Positions 1-5,862 of a stretch of DNA of 33,999 nucleotides are shown here, one piece after another; the first letter of the stretch is position 1; each line of letters begins with the position of its first letter. Made by a program: the position numbers and the translations under genes. Source of the stretch: a virus; the IMG/VR virus record IMGVR_UViG_3300035698_006246, positions 1-33,999 of that record, one strand, 5' to 3'. The notes beneath the pieces were generated by a model, which worked only from the letters and a program-made list of their open reading frames with translations, was not told the DNA's origin and did no database searches.

Positions 1-127
1 ATTAACAACAAGTTTGTTAATAAAAGTTCAGTATCAGATTTGAGTCTACGCCCCCAAGATATTAACAGTACGCAAGTAGTGTTGATTGACGCGGACGCTT
101 ACCCCGACAAATGGGTTGAGATGGTCC
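1..127. repeat. Terminal direct repeat, left copy
   Basis: These 127 bases are identical to the last 127 bases of the window (33873-33999). The length is a common maximal k-mer in de Bruijn assemblers, so the repeat is most simply the overlap left when a circular or circularly permuted genome is assembled. The non-redundant genome would then be 33872 bp. A true short terminal repeat of a linear virion is possible but less likely, because a gene reads straight through it. Confidence 0.95.
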
Positions 128-327
128 TCATGGCAACCGAATTACCCTCCGTAAGGAGGGGTGGTGTCGTAGTTTTATCAACCTTTGGCGATCAAGATGT
201 ATTAATGAAAGCAAAGAACGCTGGCGCGGCTGAGTTTATCGTAATGCCTTTTGATATTATCGGTGTTCATCAGCTTATTCGGAAGCTTCCTGGGTTTTCA
301 TTACAGATCATCCAGGATAGTGAGTGA
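1..327 (+). CDS. Receiver-like domain protein, C-terminal part (gene crosses the contig join)
   Basis: This is the continuation of the ORF that starts at 33738. Joining the ends gives 153 residues; codon 46 begins at base 1. The fold pattern looks like a two-component receiver domain: a beta strand QVVLIDAD with Asp75 or Asp77 at the phosphoacceptor position, a strand VVVLSTF ending in the conserved Ser/Thr (105/106), then NAGAAEFIVMPFD, which matches the usual GA-x-x-y-l-x-KPF stretch. The conserved Lys before Pro is replaced by Met127, and the acidic pair after the first strand is missing (LLSQ). It is therefore probably an inactive pseudo-receiver used for protein binding. No output domain is present. 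Family assignment is inference from pattern. It sits between a zinc-ribbon-like gene and the lysis genes. Confidence 0.75.
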   Translation: MNNKFVNKSSVSDLSLRPQDINSTQVVLIDADAYPDKWVEMVLMATELPSVRRGGVVVLSTFGDQDVLMKAKNAGAAEFIVMPFDIIGVHQLIRKLPGFSLQIIQDSE

Positions 328-351
328 GCAGGATAGGAAAGTGAATGAAAG

Positions 352-675
352 ATGGCTGAACGGAAAGGAAGTCCAGATAAGAGTCCCCGAGTTTATCGAA
401 CGCGTAAAGATACAGCTTTTTACACATTTGTGGGTGGTCTTATTGCTTTTGGCTTCAAACTTGGTGTGGACATTGTCAAAGATATCGACAAGGGTACAGG
501 TGCAAACCCAGTCCCTTCGACAGTGTCAAGAGACATTGGCAACGAGCTTAAACTCCACATCAGTACCGAGCTTAAAAGCAGAGATAAAGTCTACGATGAC
601 AAGTTCAAAGATATCAAAGACGACATCCGGGAACTAAGAACGATTGTGTTGACCAATAACAGGGGGGGTAAGTGA
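352..675 (+). CDS. Small membrane protein with charged tail
   Basis: The 107-residue product has a basic N-terminus, one hydrophobic segment at about residues 21-40, and a strongly charged, probably helical C-terminal half rich in Lys and Asp (about 60-100). Its position immediately before the endolysin and holin suggests a lysis accessory role, for example an XhlA-like or antiholin-like protein, but the domain order (membrane segment first, coil second) does not match XhlA and no family is recognised. The Shine-Dalgarno is weak. The stop at 673-675 overlaps the next start. An overlapping frame (251-637) also contains a hydrophobic stretch but is Ser/Thr-rich further on, as expected of a shadow frame. 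Confidence 0.65.
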   Translation: MAERKGSPDKSPRVYRTRKDTAFYTFVGGLIAFGFKLGVDIVKDIDKGTGANPVPSTVSRDIGNELKLHISTELKSRDKVYDDKFKDIKDDIRELRTIVLTNNRGGK

Positions 676-1052
676 TGCTTAAATTCATTTTGGCTGTTCT
701 TCTCCTTTGTGTAGTGCACACCCCTCCTGCTATTGGCCAAGACTTCGGCGTACATAAATACAACAAAGAAGGAGACAGCATACCTTTTGGGTCAGTTTGT
801 TATGATGTTGATGGGCAAATGAGGCTTGATGAAGCATTGGAATCTAATACAGGATGTTTAAAGAACTTGACTCTTTGTCGAGAGTGGAGGGATGCATTCA
901 GAAAAAAGTCAAAAGCGAATTGTTCAGATATTATGAACGATCCACAATTCGCAGTCAAGACCTCTTTTTTAAAGAAGAATCAGAGAGGTCTCGTCATTGG
1001 CGGCCTTGGGGGGTTCGTATTGGGGTTGATTATTATGGGATTAGCTAACTGA
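675..1052 (+). CDS. Exported or membrane-anchored cysteine-containing protein
   Basis: The product is 125 residues from ATG 675; a GTG directly upstream at 672 would add one residue. The N-terminus is a clear signal sequence (hydrophobic residues about 3-18, possible cleavage after AIG or Q near 22). Four cysteines follow in the central part, consistent with a disulfide-bonded periplasmic domain. The C-terminus is a second hydrophobic, glycine-rich segment (about the last 22 residues), which looks like a membrane anchor. No family is recognised. Tight coupling to both neighbours places it in the lysis operon, so a role in envelope disruption is plausible but unproven. Confidence 0.7.
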   Translation: MLKFILAVLLLCVVHTPPAIGQDFGVHKYNKEGDSIPFGSVCYDVDGQMRLDEALESNTGCLKNLTLCREWRDAFRKKSKANCSDIMNDPQFAVKTSFLKKNQRGLVIGGLGGFVLGLIIMGLAN

Positions 1053-1465
1053 TGTACACCTTTGGTCCTACATCAAAGCTGAGGATGGAGGGCTGCCACC
1101 CTGATATCCAGAAGATCTTAAATGAGGCTATTCAGATTATTGACTTTTCAGTGCTAGAGGGCCACCGTGATGAGAAGCGGCAAAACAGGTTCTTTCGTTC
1201 CGGAGCCAGTAAGTTGAAATGGCCACATTCAAAGCACAACAAACTACCCTCTATGGCGGTGGATGTAGCCCCTTATCCTATCATCTGGGAAGGGCACGTA
1301 GCGAGGGCAAGGTTTTACTATTTACAAGGTATTATCAAGGGGATTGCTGAGACCTTAGAAATCAGCATTCGCTTTGGTGGTGACTGGGATGGTGACGGAG
1401 ACATCACCGATCAGTCTTTTAACGATCTACCCCACTTTGAGCTATGGGAGCGACGGGCCGGGTAG
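1052..1465 (+). CDS. Endolysin, M15-family L-alanyl-D-glutamate-type peptidase
   Basis: This 137-residue protein has the metal-binding pattern of peptidase M15 (VanY/Ply500/T5 endolysin group). SKHNKLPSMAVDVAPYP carries zinc ligands His62 and Asp71, and LPHFELW near the end carries the third ligand His128, with Asp125 as a candidate catalytic acid. The family cleaves the peptide stems of peptidoglycan. There is no signal peptide, so it should depend on the holin encoded next. The length is normal for single-domain phage enzymes of this type. The ATG overlaps the final base of the upstream stop codon, showing translational coupling. Confidence 0.92.
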   Translation: MYTFGPTSKLRMEGCHPDIQKILNEAIQIIDFSVLEGHRDEKRQNRFFRSGASKLKWPHSKHNKLPSMAVDVAPYPIIWEGHVARARFYYLQGIIKGIAETLEISIRFGGDWDGDGDITDQSFNDLPHFELWERRAG

Positions 1466-1483
1466 GCAACAAAGGAGAATAAT

Positions 1484-1708
1484 ATGAAAGCAATATGGGA
1501 ACTATTAGGTCAAAAGAGATTTTGGCTACCAATAATCGGTACAGCCGTCATGACTGTTGTAATGGCAGTAGGGAGTCAACTTGGAATAGATGAAGAAATT
1601 CTAGTCAAAGTGATTGCCTGGGTTGGTACCTTGTTTGGTGCAGGTACATTGAGCAACGCCGCTGCTGATTTTGGTAAGGAAAAAGCCAAGATTGATAAAG
1701 GGCAATAA
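1484..1708 (+). CDS. Holin
   Basis: The product is 74 residues with two predicted membrane helices, about 13-33 and 40-58, separated by a short acidic turn, and a lysine-rich C-terminal tail. This is the topology of small two-helix holins that open the inner membrane for the endolysin. A strong Shine-Dalgarno (AAAGGAG) precedes the ATG. Placement between the endolysin and the spanins supports the assignment; sequence alone gives no precise holin family. Confidence 0.8.
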   Translation: MKAIWELLGQKRFWLPIIGTAVMTVVMAVGSQLGIDEEILVKVIAWVGTLFGAGTLSNAAADFGKEKAKIDKGQ

Positions 1709-1989
1709 TGATTTGGGGTCTGCTCGCTCTATCGGGGGTCCTCATAGGGGCTCTCATTTGGGCATATAAGCTCGGAAAAAGGTTGGAGCGAGTAGAGAAC
1801 CAAAACAGCAACGAAAAGGCACTACGTGAGCAAACAGAGAGAGTTACGAAGGTTCTTATCAAGACAGCCGACCGTATGGTCAAGTCTGAGAAGGTTAAGC
1901 AAAAGCTTAGCAGTACTTCTAATGTTGATGAGTTTCTTCGGGTGTACAGTAAAGAAGTACTCGGTATCGACCCCGATCCAAGTTCCTGA
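1708..1989 (+). CDS. Inner-membrane spanin (Rz-like)
   Basis: The 93-residue product has an N-terminal membrane anchor (about residues 2-20) followed by a long charged coiled-coil region (about 22-75). This is the architecture of i-spanins, which tie the inner membrane to an outer-membrane lipoprotein partner and fuse the two at lysis. The ATG overlaps the last base of the holin stop. The downstream half overlaps, in another frame, the gene for the probable o-spanin, an arrangement well known for Rz/Rz1 pairs. Confidence 0.85.
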   Translation: MIWGLLALSGVLIGALIWAYKLGKRLERVENQNSNEKALREQTERVTKVLIKTADRMVKSEKVKQKLSSTSNVDEFLRVYSKEVLGIDPDPSS

Positions 1990-2143
1990 CGTTGTCCGGA
2001 ATCCGGTCTATATTGTACCAAATTCGGACATGTCCGTCTTGGACATCATGAAGGTTTTAGGGGGGAACCACGAGAGCTGCAAAGCAGCCCACAATGAGCT
2101 TCTGTTGCTTATCGATGCGTTAAAAGAAGAGCCTACAAAATAG
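1826..2143 (+). CDS. Outer-membrane spanin lipoprotein (Rz1-like), overlapping the inner spanin gene
   Basis: The frame encodes a hydrophobic segment ending in the lipobox-like SFFGC (Cys40 from GTG 1826), then a short proline-containing periplasmic stretch (TPIQVP, RNPVYIVP) and a charged end. After lipoprotein processing the mature protein would be about 66 residues, fitting o-spanins. No ATG lies at a sensible distance from the lipobox, so GTG 1826 is the best start, giving an unusually long basic n-region. The first 164 bases overlap the i-spanin gene in the +2 frame. The residue before Cys is Gly, as is common, but the -3 position is Phe, slightly off consensus. Confidence 0.8.
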   Translation: MSKQRELRRFLSRQPTVWSSLRRLSKSLAVLLMLMSFFGCTVKKYSVSTPIQVPDVVRNPVYIVPNSDMSVLDIMKVLGGNHESCKAAHNELLLLIDALKEEPTK

Positions 2144-2146
2144 GGT

Positions 2147-2176
2147 TTGACTTTCAGTGTAGCACCATGCTATAAT
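2147..2176 (+). promoter_or_regulatory. Sigma70-type promoter with 13-bp dyad operator
   Basis: A -35 box TTGACT (2147-2152) and a perfect -10 box TATAAT (2171-2176) are separated by 18 bases. The dyad TAGCACCATGCTA (2160-2172) fills the spacer end and overlaps the -10, so a bound protein would block RNA polymerase. The predicted start point falls at the ATG of a 12-codon ORF at 2183. A near copy of the whole element is at 9343-9372. Confidence 0.85.
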
Positions 2177-2182
2177 CATAGT

Positions 2183-2221
2183 ATGGATACACGAAAGGAA
2201 ACCTATGAAAAAAACAAATAA
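2183..2221 (+). CDS. Possible 12-residue leaderless leader peptide
   Basis: ATG 2183 lies where transcription from the 2147-2176 promoter should begin. It opens a frame reading MDTRKETYEKNK and stop, overlapping the start of the next gene at 2205. The first six residues match the start of the 71-residue gene at 9379, which sits behind the duplicate promoter. It may be a translated leader, or a decayed start retained because AAAGGAA inside it serves as ribosome-binding site for the 2205 gene. Confidence 0.35.
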   Translation: MDTRKETYEKNK

Positions 2222-2423
2222 TGTCTTATCTGACACCAATAAATACATACTAAACGAGTACAGAAGAATGATCAACATGGTTCACGCCCAGATTGATTAT
2301 CTTGAAATTGAGTACTACGAGGCTCCGGAGAAGCACAAGCACATGTTCCTTGTAAGCATCCGCCGCCACGGGGTTAATCTCAATGAGATGAAATTGAAAG
2401 TAAAAGAGTTGGAAAACAAATGA
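2205..2423 (+). CDS. Hypothetical small helical protein
   Basis: This is a 72-residue, highly charged protein, probably all helical, with no recognised domain. AAAGGAA about four bases upstream decides the ATG start. It is the first full gene behind the operator-controlled promoter at 2147-2176, so it is likely an early gene under the control of the phage repressor. The stop is followed directly by the next operator. Confidence 0.65.
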   Translation: MKKTNNVLSDTNKYILNEYRRMINMVHAQIDYLEIEYYEAPEKHKHMFLVSIRRHGVNLNEMKLKVKELENK

Positions 2424-2438
2424 GCACTGTGCTATCTT
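2409..2438 (+). promoter_or_regulatory. Promoter with dyad operator, second copy
   Basis: The dyad GAGCACTGTGCTA (2422-2434) has the same offset to a -10-like TATCTT (2433-2438) and a -35-like TTGGAA (2409-2414) as the operators at 2160 and 9356, including the 18-base spacer. The hexamers are weaker than at those sites, but the preserved spacing supports a real promoter for the gene at 2455. Confidence 0.6.
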
Positions 2439-2454
2439 TCTACAAGGAGAACTT

Positions 2455-2664
2455 ATGGAAAGTTTAAAAGGTTACGATCAGTGGAAGACTACACCCCCTG
2501 ATGCATCAAAAGAAGATTCAATTCGTGAGCGCGTTCAAGATTTTGCTGACGAAGCGATATTACACTGGTTGATTGATCATGGTATTCAACTTGATGATAA
2601 GTCCAGGACAGCCCTAGACGACATCGTTGTGGACCAAATAATCAACGGAGATGCGAGCCTATAG
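2455..2664 (+). CDS. Hypothetical small acidic protein
   Basis: This 69-residue acidic protein has no recognised domain. AAGGAG (2444-2449) precedes the ATG at good spacing. The C-terminal half reads as amphipathic helices. It is preceded by its own operator-bearing promoter and overlaps the next gene by 14 bases if that gene starts at 2651. Confidence 0.65.
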   Translation: MESLKGYDQWKTTPPDASKEDSIRERVQDFADEAILHWLIDHGIQLDDKSRTALDDIVVDQIINGDASL

Positions 2665-2953
2665 TGATCTGGGTCGTGATGTTTATAATGATCTGTTGGA
2701 TATGCCAATGGGAATAAAGGAAGGTAAAGCTATGTTAGAAGTACCAAAAGGTGATTTGAGTAGTAAGTTATTCGAAGAGGTGAAGAATATAACAAAGGCG
2801 CATGCCTATGATTTGTTGTCTGAAAAGATACAAGACCTGTCAGCAGTGGTCAAGCAATTGACTGAAGTTAATGATGAATTGCTTCTTACTAATGATAAAT
2901 TGCGAAATACTAACGAGCAATTACTTGAAAGATTGCACAAGGTCTCAGAATAA
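2651..2953 (+). CDS. Hypothetical coiled-coil protein
   Basis: The frame encodes up to 100 residues ending in a coiled coil of repeated asparagine- and leucine-containing heptads (VNDELLLTNDKLRNTNEQLL). The start is uncertain. ATG 2651 overlaps the upstream gene but its GGAG touches the ATG, whereas ATG 2732 has AGGAAGG at a normal distance and would give 73 residues. No family is recognised; the coil suggests oligomerisation. Confidence 0.6.
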   Translation: MRAYSDLGRDVYNDLLDMPMGIKEGKAMLEVPKGDLSSKLFEEVKNITKAHAYDLLSEKIQDLSAVVKQLTEVNDELLLTNDKLRNTNEQLLERLHKVSE

Positions 2954-2970
2954 TGTATAGCATAGTGCTA
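2933..2970 (+). promoter_or_regulatory. Dyad operator touching a start codon, with weak promoter
   Basis: The dyad TAGCATAGTGCTA (2958-2970) ends on the A of the start codon of the next gene. In the spacing used by the stronger copies there is no good -35, but TTGCAC (2933-2938) and TATAGC (2956-2961) are 17 bases apart and would start transcription within a few bases of ATG 2970. No Shine-Dalgarno is visible. Confidence 0.5.
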
Positions 2971-3242
2971 TGGGTACACTGACAGAAGATCAAAAAGAGG
3001 CTTTAAATGTAGCGTATAAGGAATTTCTAAATCGGCACTGGATGAAAGGTGCTTTTGGTACAGTTCTAGAGCGCGTTAGCAAGGAGGATTTTGCTGACAT
3101 TAAACAACAGGCTATTAATTCGATTCTAAAGGATCGGCTACCAGAGAACGACTCTGAATTTATGGAGCGTATCGGAAGTAGGTTGGCAGCATCACATGGG
3201 CGTATTACACAGCCTGGGTATGGTGGTAAAATTGAAAGCTAA
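2970..3242 (+). CDS. Hypothetical protein, probably leaderless
   Basis: This 90-residue protein looks helical, with a conserved-looking aromatic patch (NRHWMKGAFG). No domain is recognised. There is no Shine-Dalgarno before ATG 2970; the last base of the dyad operator is the first base of the start codon, so expression is probably from a leaderless or nearly leaderless transcript shut off by the repressor. It is followed by a structured non-coding gap. Confidence 0.6.
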   Translation: MGTLTEDQKEALNVAYKEFLNRHWMKGAFGTVLERVSKEDFADIKQQAINSILKDRLPENDSEFMERIGSRLAASHGRITQPGYGGKIES

Positions 3243-3248
3243 ACGATT

Positions 3249-3296
3249 CCCTTCGGGGGCTCCGTTCGGACACATAGGCCTAGCCTTCGTGTATCC
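3249..3296 (+). other. Structured intergenic element with two hairpins
   Basis: CCC-TTCG-GGG at 3249-3258 forms a short stem with a stable tetraloop. A longer hairpin spans 3268-3296: GGACACATAGGC pairs with GCCTTCGTGTATCC, leaving one mismatch and a two-base bulge. No U-run follows immediately, so it is not a standard terminator. The 3' arm (3284-3296) is the reverse complement, except for one extra A, of the leader sequence GGATACACGAAAGG at 2184-2197. Confidence 0.5.
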
Positions 3297-3328
3297 AACC
3301 GGGCGGGGCAGTATTTTTAAGGGGCATT

Positions 3329-3562
3329 ATGAGTAGTCAAGTAAGGTCTCTTAAAAGAGCAAAGAGTAAACAAGTTAAGCGTATCACCGCCTCCAAGGAT
3401 GTTCTAAATGATATGCTTGCTTGTATTACTTTGGTTTGCGATGAGTTGACTGTTGACCAGTTGACTGAAATTAAAAAGACTTTGGATATACGTCCCGTGA
3501 CTAAATATAAAATGCTTAGGGCTATCATTGCCAAGGGGCATACGAAACTAACGGCCTCGTGA
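3329..3562 (+). CDS. Hypothetical small basic protein
   Basis: The product is 77 residues: a strongly basic N-terminus (many Lys and Arg in the first 20) and then helical segments with a final TKYKMLRAII stretch. No family is recognised; the basic tail could bind nucleic acid. AAGGGG precedes the ATG. The stop overlaps the GTG start of the next gene by two bases, so the two are translated together. Confidence 0.65.
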   Translation: MSSQVRSLKRAKSKQVKRITASKDVLNDMLACITLVCDELTVDQLTEIKKTLDIRPVTKYKMLRAIIAKGHTKLTAS

Positions 3563-4002
3563 ATGACAAACTTATAAAACTACTTAACCTCACTAGATCA
3601 GAGAATGACGGAGAAGCTTTATCGGCTATCCGCAAAGTCAATATGTTGATGGGCAAGGTTGATATGACTTGGGAGACCGTCATAAACCCAGCTACTTTAA
3701 GAAAAAATCAATATGAATCTCAGGCGGCGGAAACACTTCGTAAATATGCTGAGGCACAGGAAAGATTTGCTCGCAGGCAAGCTGAAGTAGATCGGGAAAG
3801 ATACCTTCGTGAATTAGCTTTTGAACGGGCTCAACAAATGCAAAACCAACAATGGGCCGCCCAACAACAAGACACTACGTATTCTTTCGCGGCTGAGGCA
3901 GCGTGCAACTATGTGCCTAAGGGTGTAACGGTGGATCCCCCTAAACCTACTTTTATCGAAAAGCTTATAAACAAGGTAAAGGGCGAGGCAACCTCTCCTT
4001 AA
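3559..4002 (+). CDS. DUF2786-like protein
   Basis: The first 45 residues of this 147-residue protein (KLIKLLNLTRSENDGEALSA and following, with MLMGKVDMTWE) resemble DUF2786, a short helical domain of unknown function that recurs in phages and bacteria. A long charged helix rich in Arg, Glu and Gln follows (about 50-100), then a proline-containing linker and a basic helix. The GTG start overlaps the upstream stop. The TAA stop is the start of a TAACAGATA motif. Confidence 0.7.
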   Translation: MNDKLIKLLNLTRSENDGEALSAIRKVNMLMGKVDMTWETVINPATLRKNQYESQAAETLRKYAEAQERFARRQAEVDRERYLRELAFERAQQMQNQQWAAQQQDTTYSFAAEAACNYVPKGVTVDPPKPTFIEKLINKVKGEATSP

Positions 4003-4019
4003 CAGATATAATTAAGATA
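4000..4019 (+). promoter_or_regulatory. TAACAGATA late-type motif, copy 1
   Basis: The core TAACAGATA spans 4000-4008 and shares its first bases with the stop codon of the upstream gene. Here it runs into a perfect TATAAT (4007-4012) whose expected start point is the A of ATG 4019, with no Shine-Dalgarno and no good -35. This is the clearest of the six copies as a promoter. Confidence 0.6.
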
Positions 4020-5608
4020 TGGCACAAACCTACACCCATTTAAAAGGCAATCGGCTTACGGATATAAACAACTTTGCGTCGATATTCTTAGATAATAACT
4101 CTACGTCCACGGCGTTATGGAGCGCAGCTACTTTCACAGGCGACTGGGAAGTTTCTATGAAGCCCGTAACTAAAGTTTACGTTTTAGCAGATCAGGTCGG
4201 GACCCTTTATATTGAGCAATCAACCAGTGAGACTGGCCCGGCAGATATTACTCAGGCGTTTCCTGTTGATGCTGATCAAGAAATATTTGTTGATGTCACC
4301 AATAAGCTAGCATACATGCGCGCGCGGTACGTTAATGGGTCAAGTATCCAAACATCTTTTATCTTACAAACACAGCTAACCTCAGGGACCTCAGGCGCTA
4401 TTTCTGTTGCTCCGGCAGACGGACCAAATGTCGATTCATTCGGTAGATCTCGTGTATCTAATCCGTATACTCTTTTCGATTCAAAACGTTCGAATAACGA
4501 ACAAACATATTTTTGGGACAACCAAGAAACATCAGGAAGTGGAACTTTAAGTTCCTATTCTCAAAATAGGGCATCGACCTTTCTGTCGGTAGCTGGACCC
4601 GTAGGGAAAAGGACCCTTCAAACCTTTCAACGATTTAATTACCAGCCGGGGAAATCACAACAGATCATTATGACGGGTATACTAGGGGCAGGTCAGCCAG
4701 GGGTCATAAGATCATTAGGTTATGGGGATGATCAGAATGGGTTGTTTTTTGTACTTGATGAAAGTATCTTAAAGGTCCGGAAAAGAACTTTTTCAAGTGG
4801 GTCAGCTGTAGATATTGATGTGGCACAATCAGCTTGGAATCTAGACCGGTTAGATGGAACGGGCCCTAGCGGGATCACTCTTGATACCAGTAAGACGTTA
4901 ATTTTCACAATTGATTTTGAGTGGCTTGGCGTTGGTCGTGTTCGTATGGGTGTAGTTATTAATGGGAGGTTTCATACCTGTCATGAGTTTAGGCACTCTA
5001 ATGTGCTAGATGTGGTTTATATGAGTAGCCCAAACTTACCGCTCCGTTATGAGATAGAAGGCACAGGCTCTCATGAGTCGGCAAGTATTGAATGTATATG
5101 TTCAACGGTTATTTCTGAAGGGGGGATCGATCCTTTAGGTGCGGTTTTTAGTGTGGGTTCTTGGGAATCAGGTGGTCCGATTGATGCCAACACTGCTGGG
5201 AATACATATGCACTTGTGGGGATTCGATTAAAATCAACAAACTTAAACACTGTTTTAAAAGAGCTCCGACAAACAGTTGTCTACACAACAACTGATGATG
5301 CATATTGGACGTTAAGATTGAACCCAACTGTTGCGGGGACATTTACGTATGGGTCGGTCAACACTTATTCAGGTGTAGAATTTGCTAGAGGAGATAATGT
5401 TTCAGCTAATTCAGATTCTCAAGTAACAGGGGGAACTATTATTGACTCTGGGTATTTGTTGGGGAACGCCGCCACCGCAACTGAGCTAAAGAATCAACGA
5501 CATTTAGGGGTTGCTCTTGATGGCACCATTGATGAGTTGGTTTTATGTGTTAGTCCGATAACCTCTGGTCTAGATGTATATGGCTCTCTGACGTGGAGGG
5601 AATTATGA
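4019..5608 (+). CDS. Virion surface or receptor-binding-type structural protein
   Basis: This 529-residue protein is rich in Ser, Thr, Gly and Asn with short beta-strand patterns throughout and no signal peptide or membrane segment, as in phage fibre or surface proteins. The central part (from VDSFGRSRVSNP to QQIIMTG, about residues 140-220) looks like a block common in virion proteins of unrelated phages; I recall it as a structural signature but cannot name the family. It lies away from the main structural block but shares the TAACAGATA motif with it, which supports late expression. A tail-fibre or receptor-binding role is inference. Confidence 0.6.
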   Translation: MAQTYTHLKGNRLTDINNFASIFLDNNSTSTALWSAATFTGDWEVSMKPVTKVYVLADQVGTLYIEQSTSETGPADITQAFPVDADQEIFVDVTNKLAYMRARYVNGSSIQTSFILQTQLTSGTSGAISVAPADGPNVDSFGRSRVSNPYTLFDSKRSNNEQTYFWDNQETSGSGTLSSYSQNRASTFLSVAGPVGKRTLQTFQRFNYQPGKSQQIIMTGILGAGQPGVIRSLGYGDDQNGLFFVLDESILKVRKRTFSSGSAVDIDVAQSAWNLDRLDGTGPSGITLDTSKTLIFTIDFEWLGVGRVRMGVVINGRFHTCHEFRHSNVLDVVYMSSPNLPLRYEIEGTGSHESASIECICSTVISEGGIDPLGAVFSVGSWESGGPIDANTAGNTYALVGIRLKSTNLNTVLKELRQTVVYTTTDDAYWTLRLNPTVAGTFTYGSVNTYSGVEFARGDNVSANSDSQVTGGTIIDSGYLLGNAATATELKNQRHLGVALDGTIDELVLCVSPITSGLDVYGSLTWREL

Positions 5609-5823
5609 TGCCTAACAAGAACCTAAAAACACTCTCTCTTTGTCAGTTAAAAACCGTTGGGGGCGATCTTATATCTGTGAATATTTTACACATTTGTTCT
5701 TTTGCTCAAGTAGATGACAGCGTCTCTCAAATCACCATGGTGAACGGGGAAGGCTACGACGTCTTTATTCATCACGACAAGCTAGTGAAATTATTCGGGA
5801 AACAAGTTACTGAAATAGGTTAA
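5605..5823 (+). CDS. Hypothetical small protein following the surface protein
   Basis: This is 72 residues from ATG 5605, which overlaps the upstream TGA and has GGAGGG five bases before it; a GTG at 5593 is less likely. The sequence suggests a small beta-rich fold (INGDLISV, YDVFIHHDK type strands). No family is recognised. Coupling to the surface-protein gene suggests an accessory of that protein, but this is only context. Confidence 0.6.
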   Translation: MMPNKNLKTLSLCQLKTVGGDLISVNILHICSFAQVDDSVSQITMVNGEGYDVFIHHDKLVKLFGKQVTEIG

Positions 5824-5827
5824 TTTG

Positions 5828-5862
5828 TTGACGGACTGTCATTGACGACATAACGTCGACAA
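5828..5862 (+). promoter_or_regulatory. Replication promoter with its own dyad operator
   Basis: TTGACG (5828-5833) and TAACGT (5851-5856) are 17 bases apart, placing the start point at ATG 5863. An imperfect inverted repeat, TTGACGAC and GTCGACAA with five bases between, occupies 5842-5862 directly before the ATG. The 9-mer TTGACGACA recurs inside the gene at 6284-6292. This operator differs from the TAGCA/TGCTA dyad used elsewhere, so a separate regulator, perhaps the initiator itself, is likely. Confidence 0.55.

Noticed and set aside
251-637. Second frame with a hydrophobic segment over the 352-675 gene
   Set aside because: It starts inside the receiver-like gene with TTG, lacks a ribosome site, and becomes Ser/Thr-rich as expected of a shadow of a Lys/Asp-rich frame. 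Both frames having a hydrophobic stretch is noted but not enough for a dual gene.
1605-2021. Minus-strand frame over the holin and spanin genes
   Set aside because: It is fully opposite the lysis genes, with low-quality Ser/Arg/Gln-rich composition.
3249-3320. Possible intrinsic terminator after the 2970 gene
   Set aside because: The hairpins are not followed directly by a U-run; the nearest T-run (TATTTTT) is about 15 bases after the last stem, so termination is not claimed.
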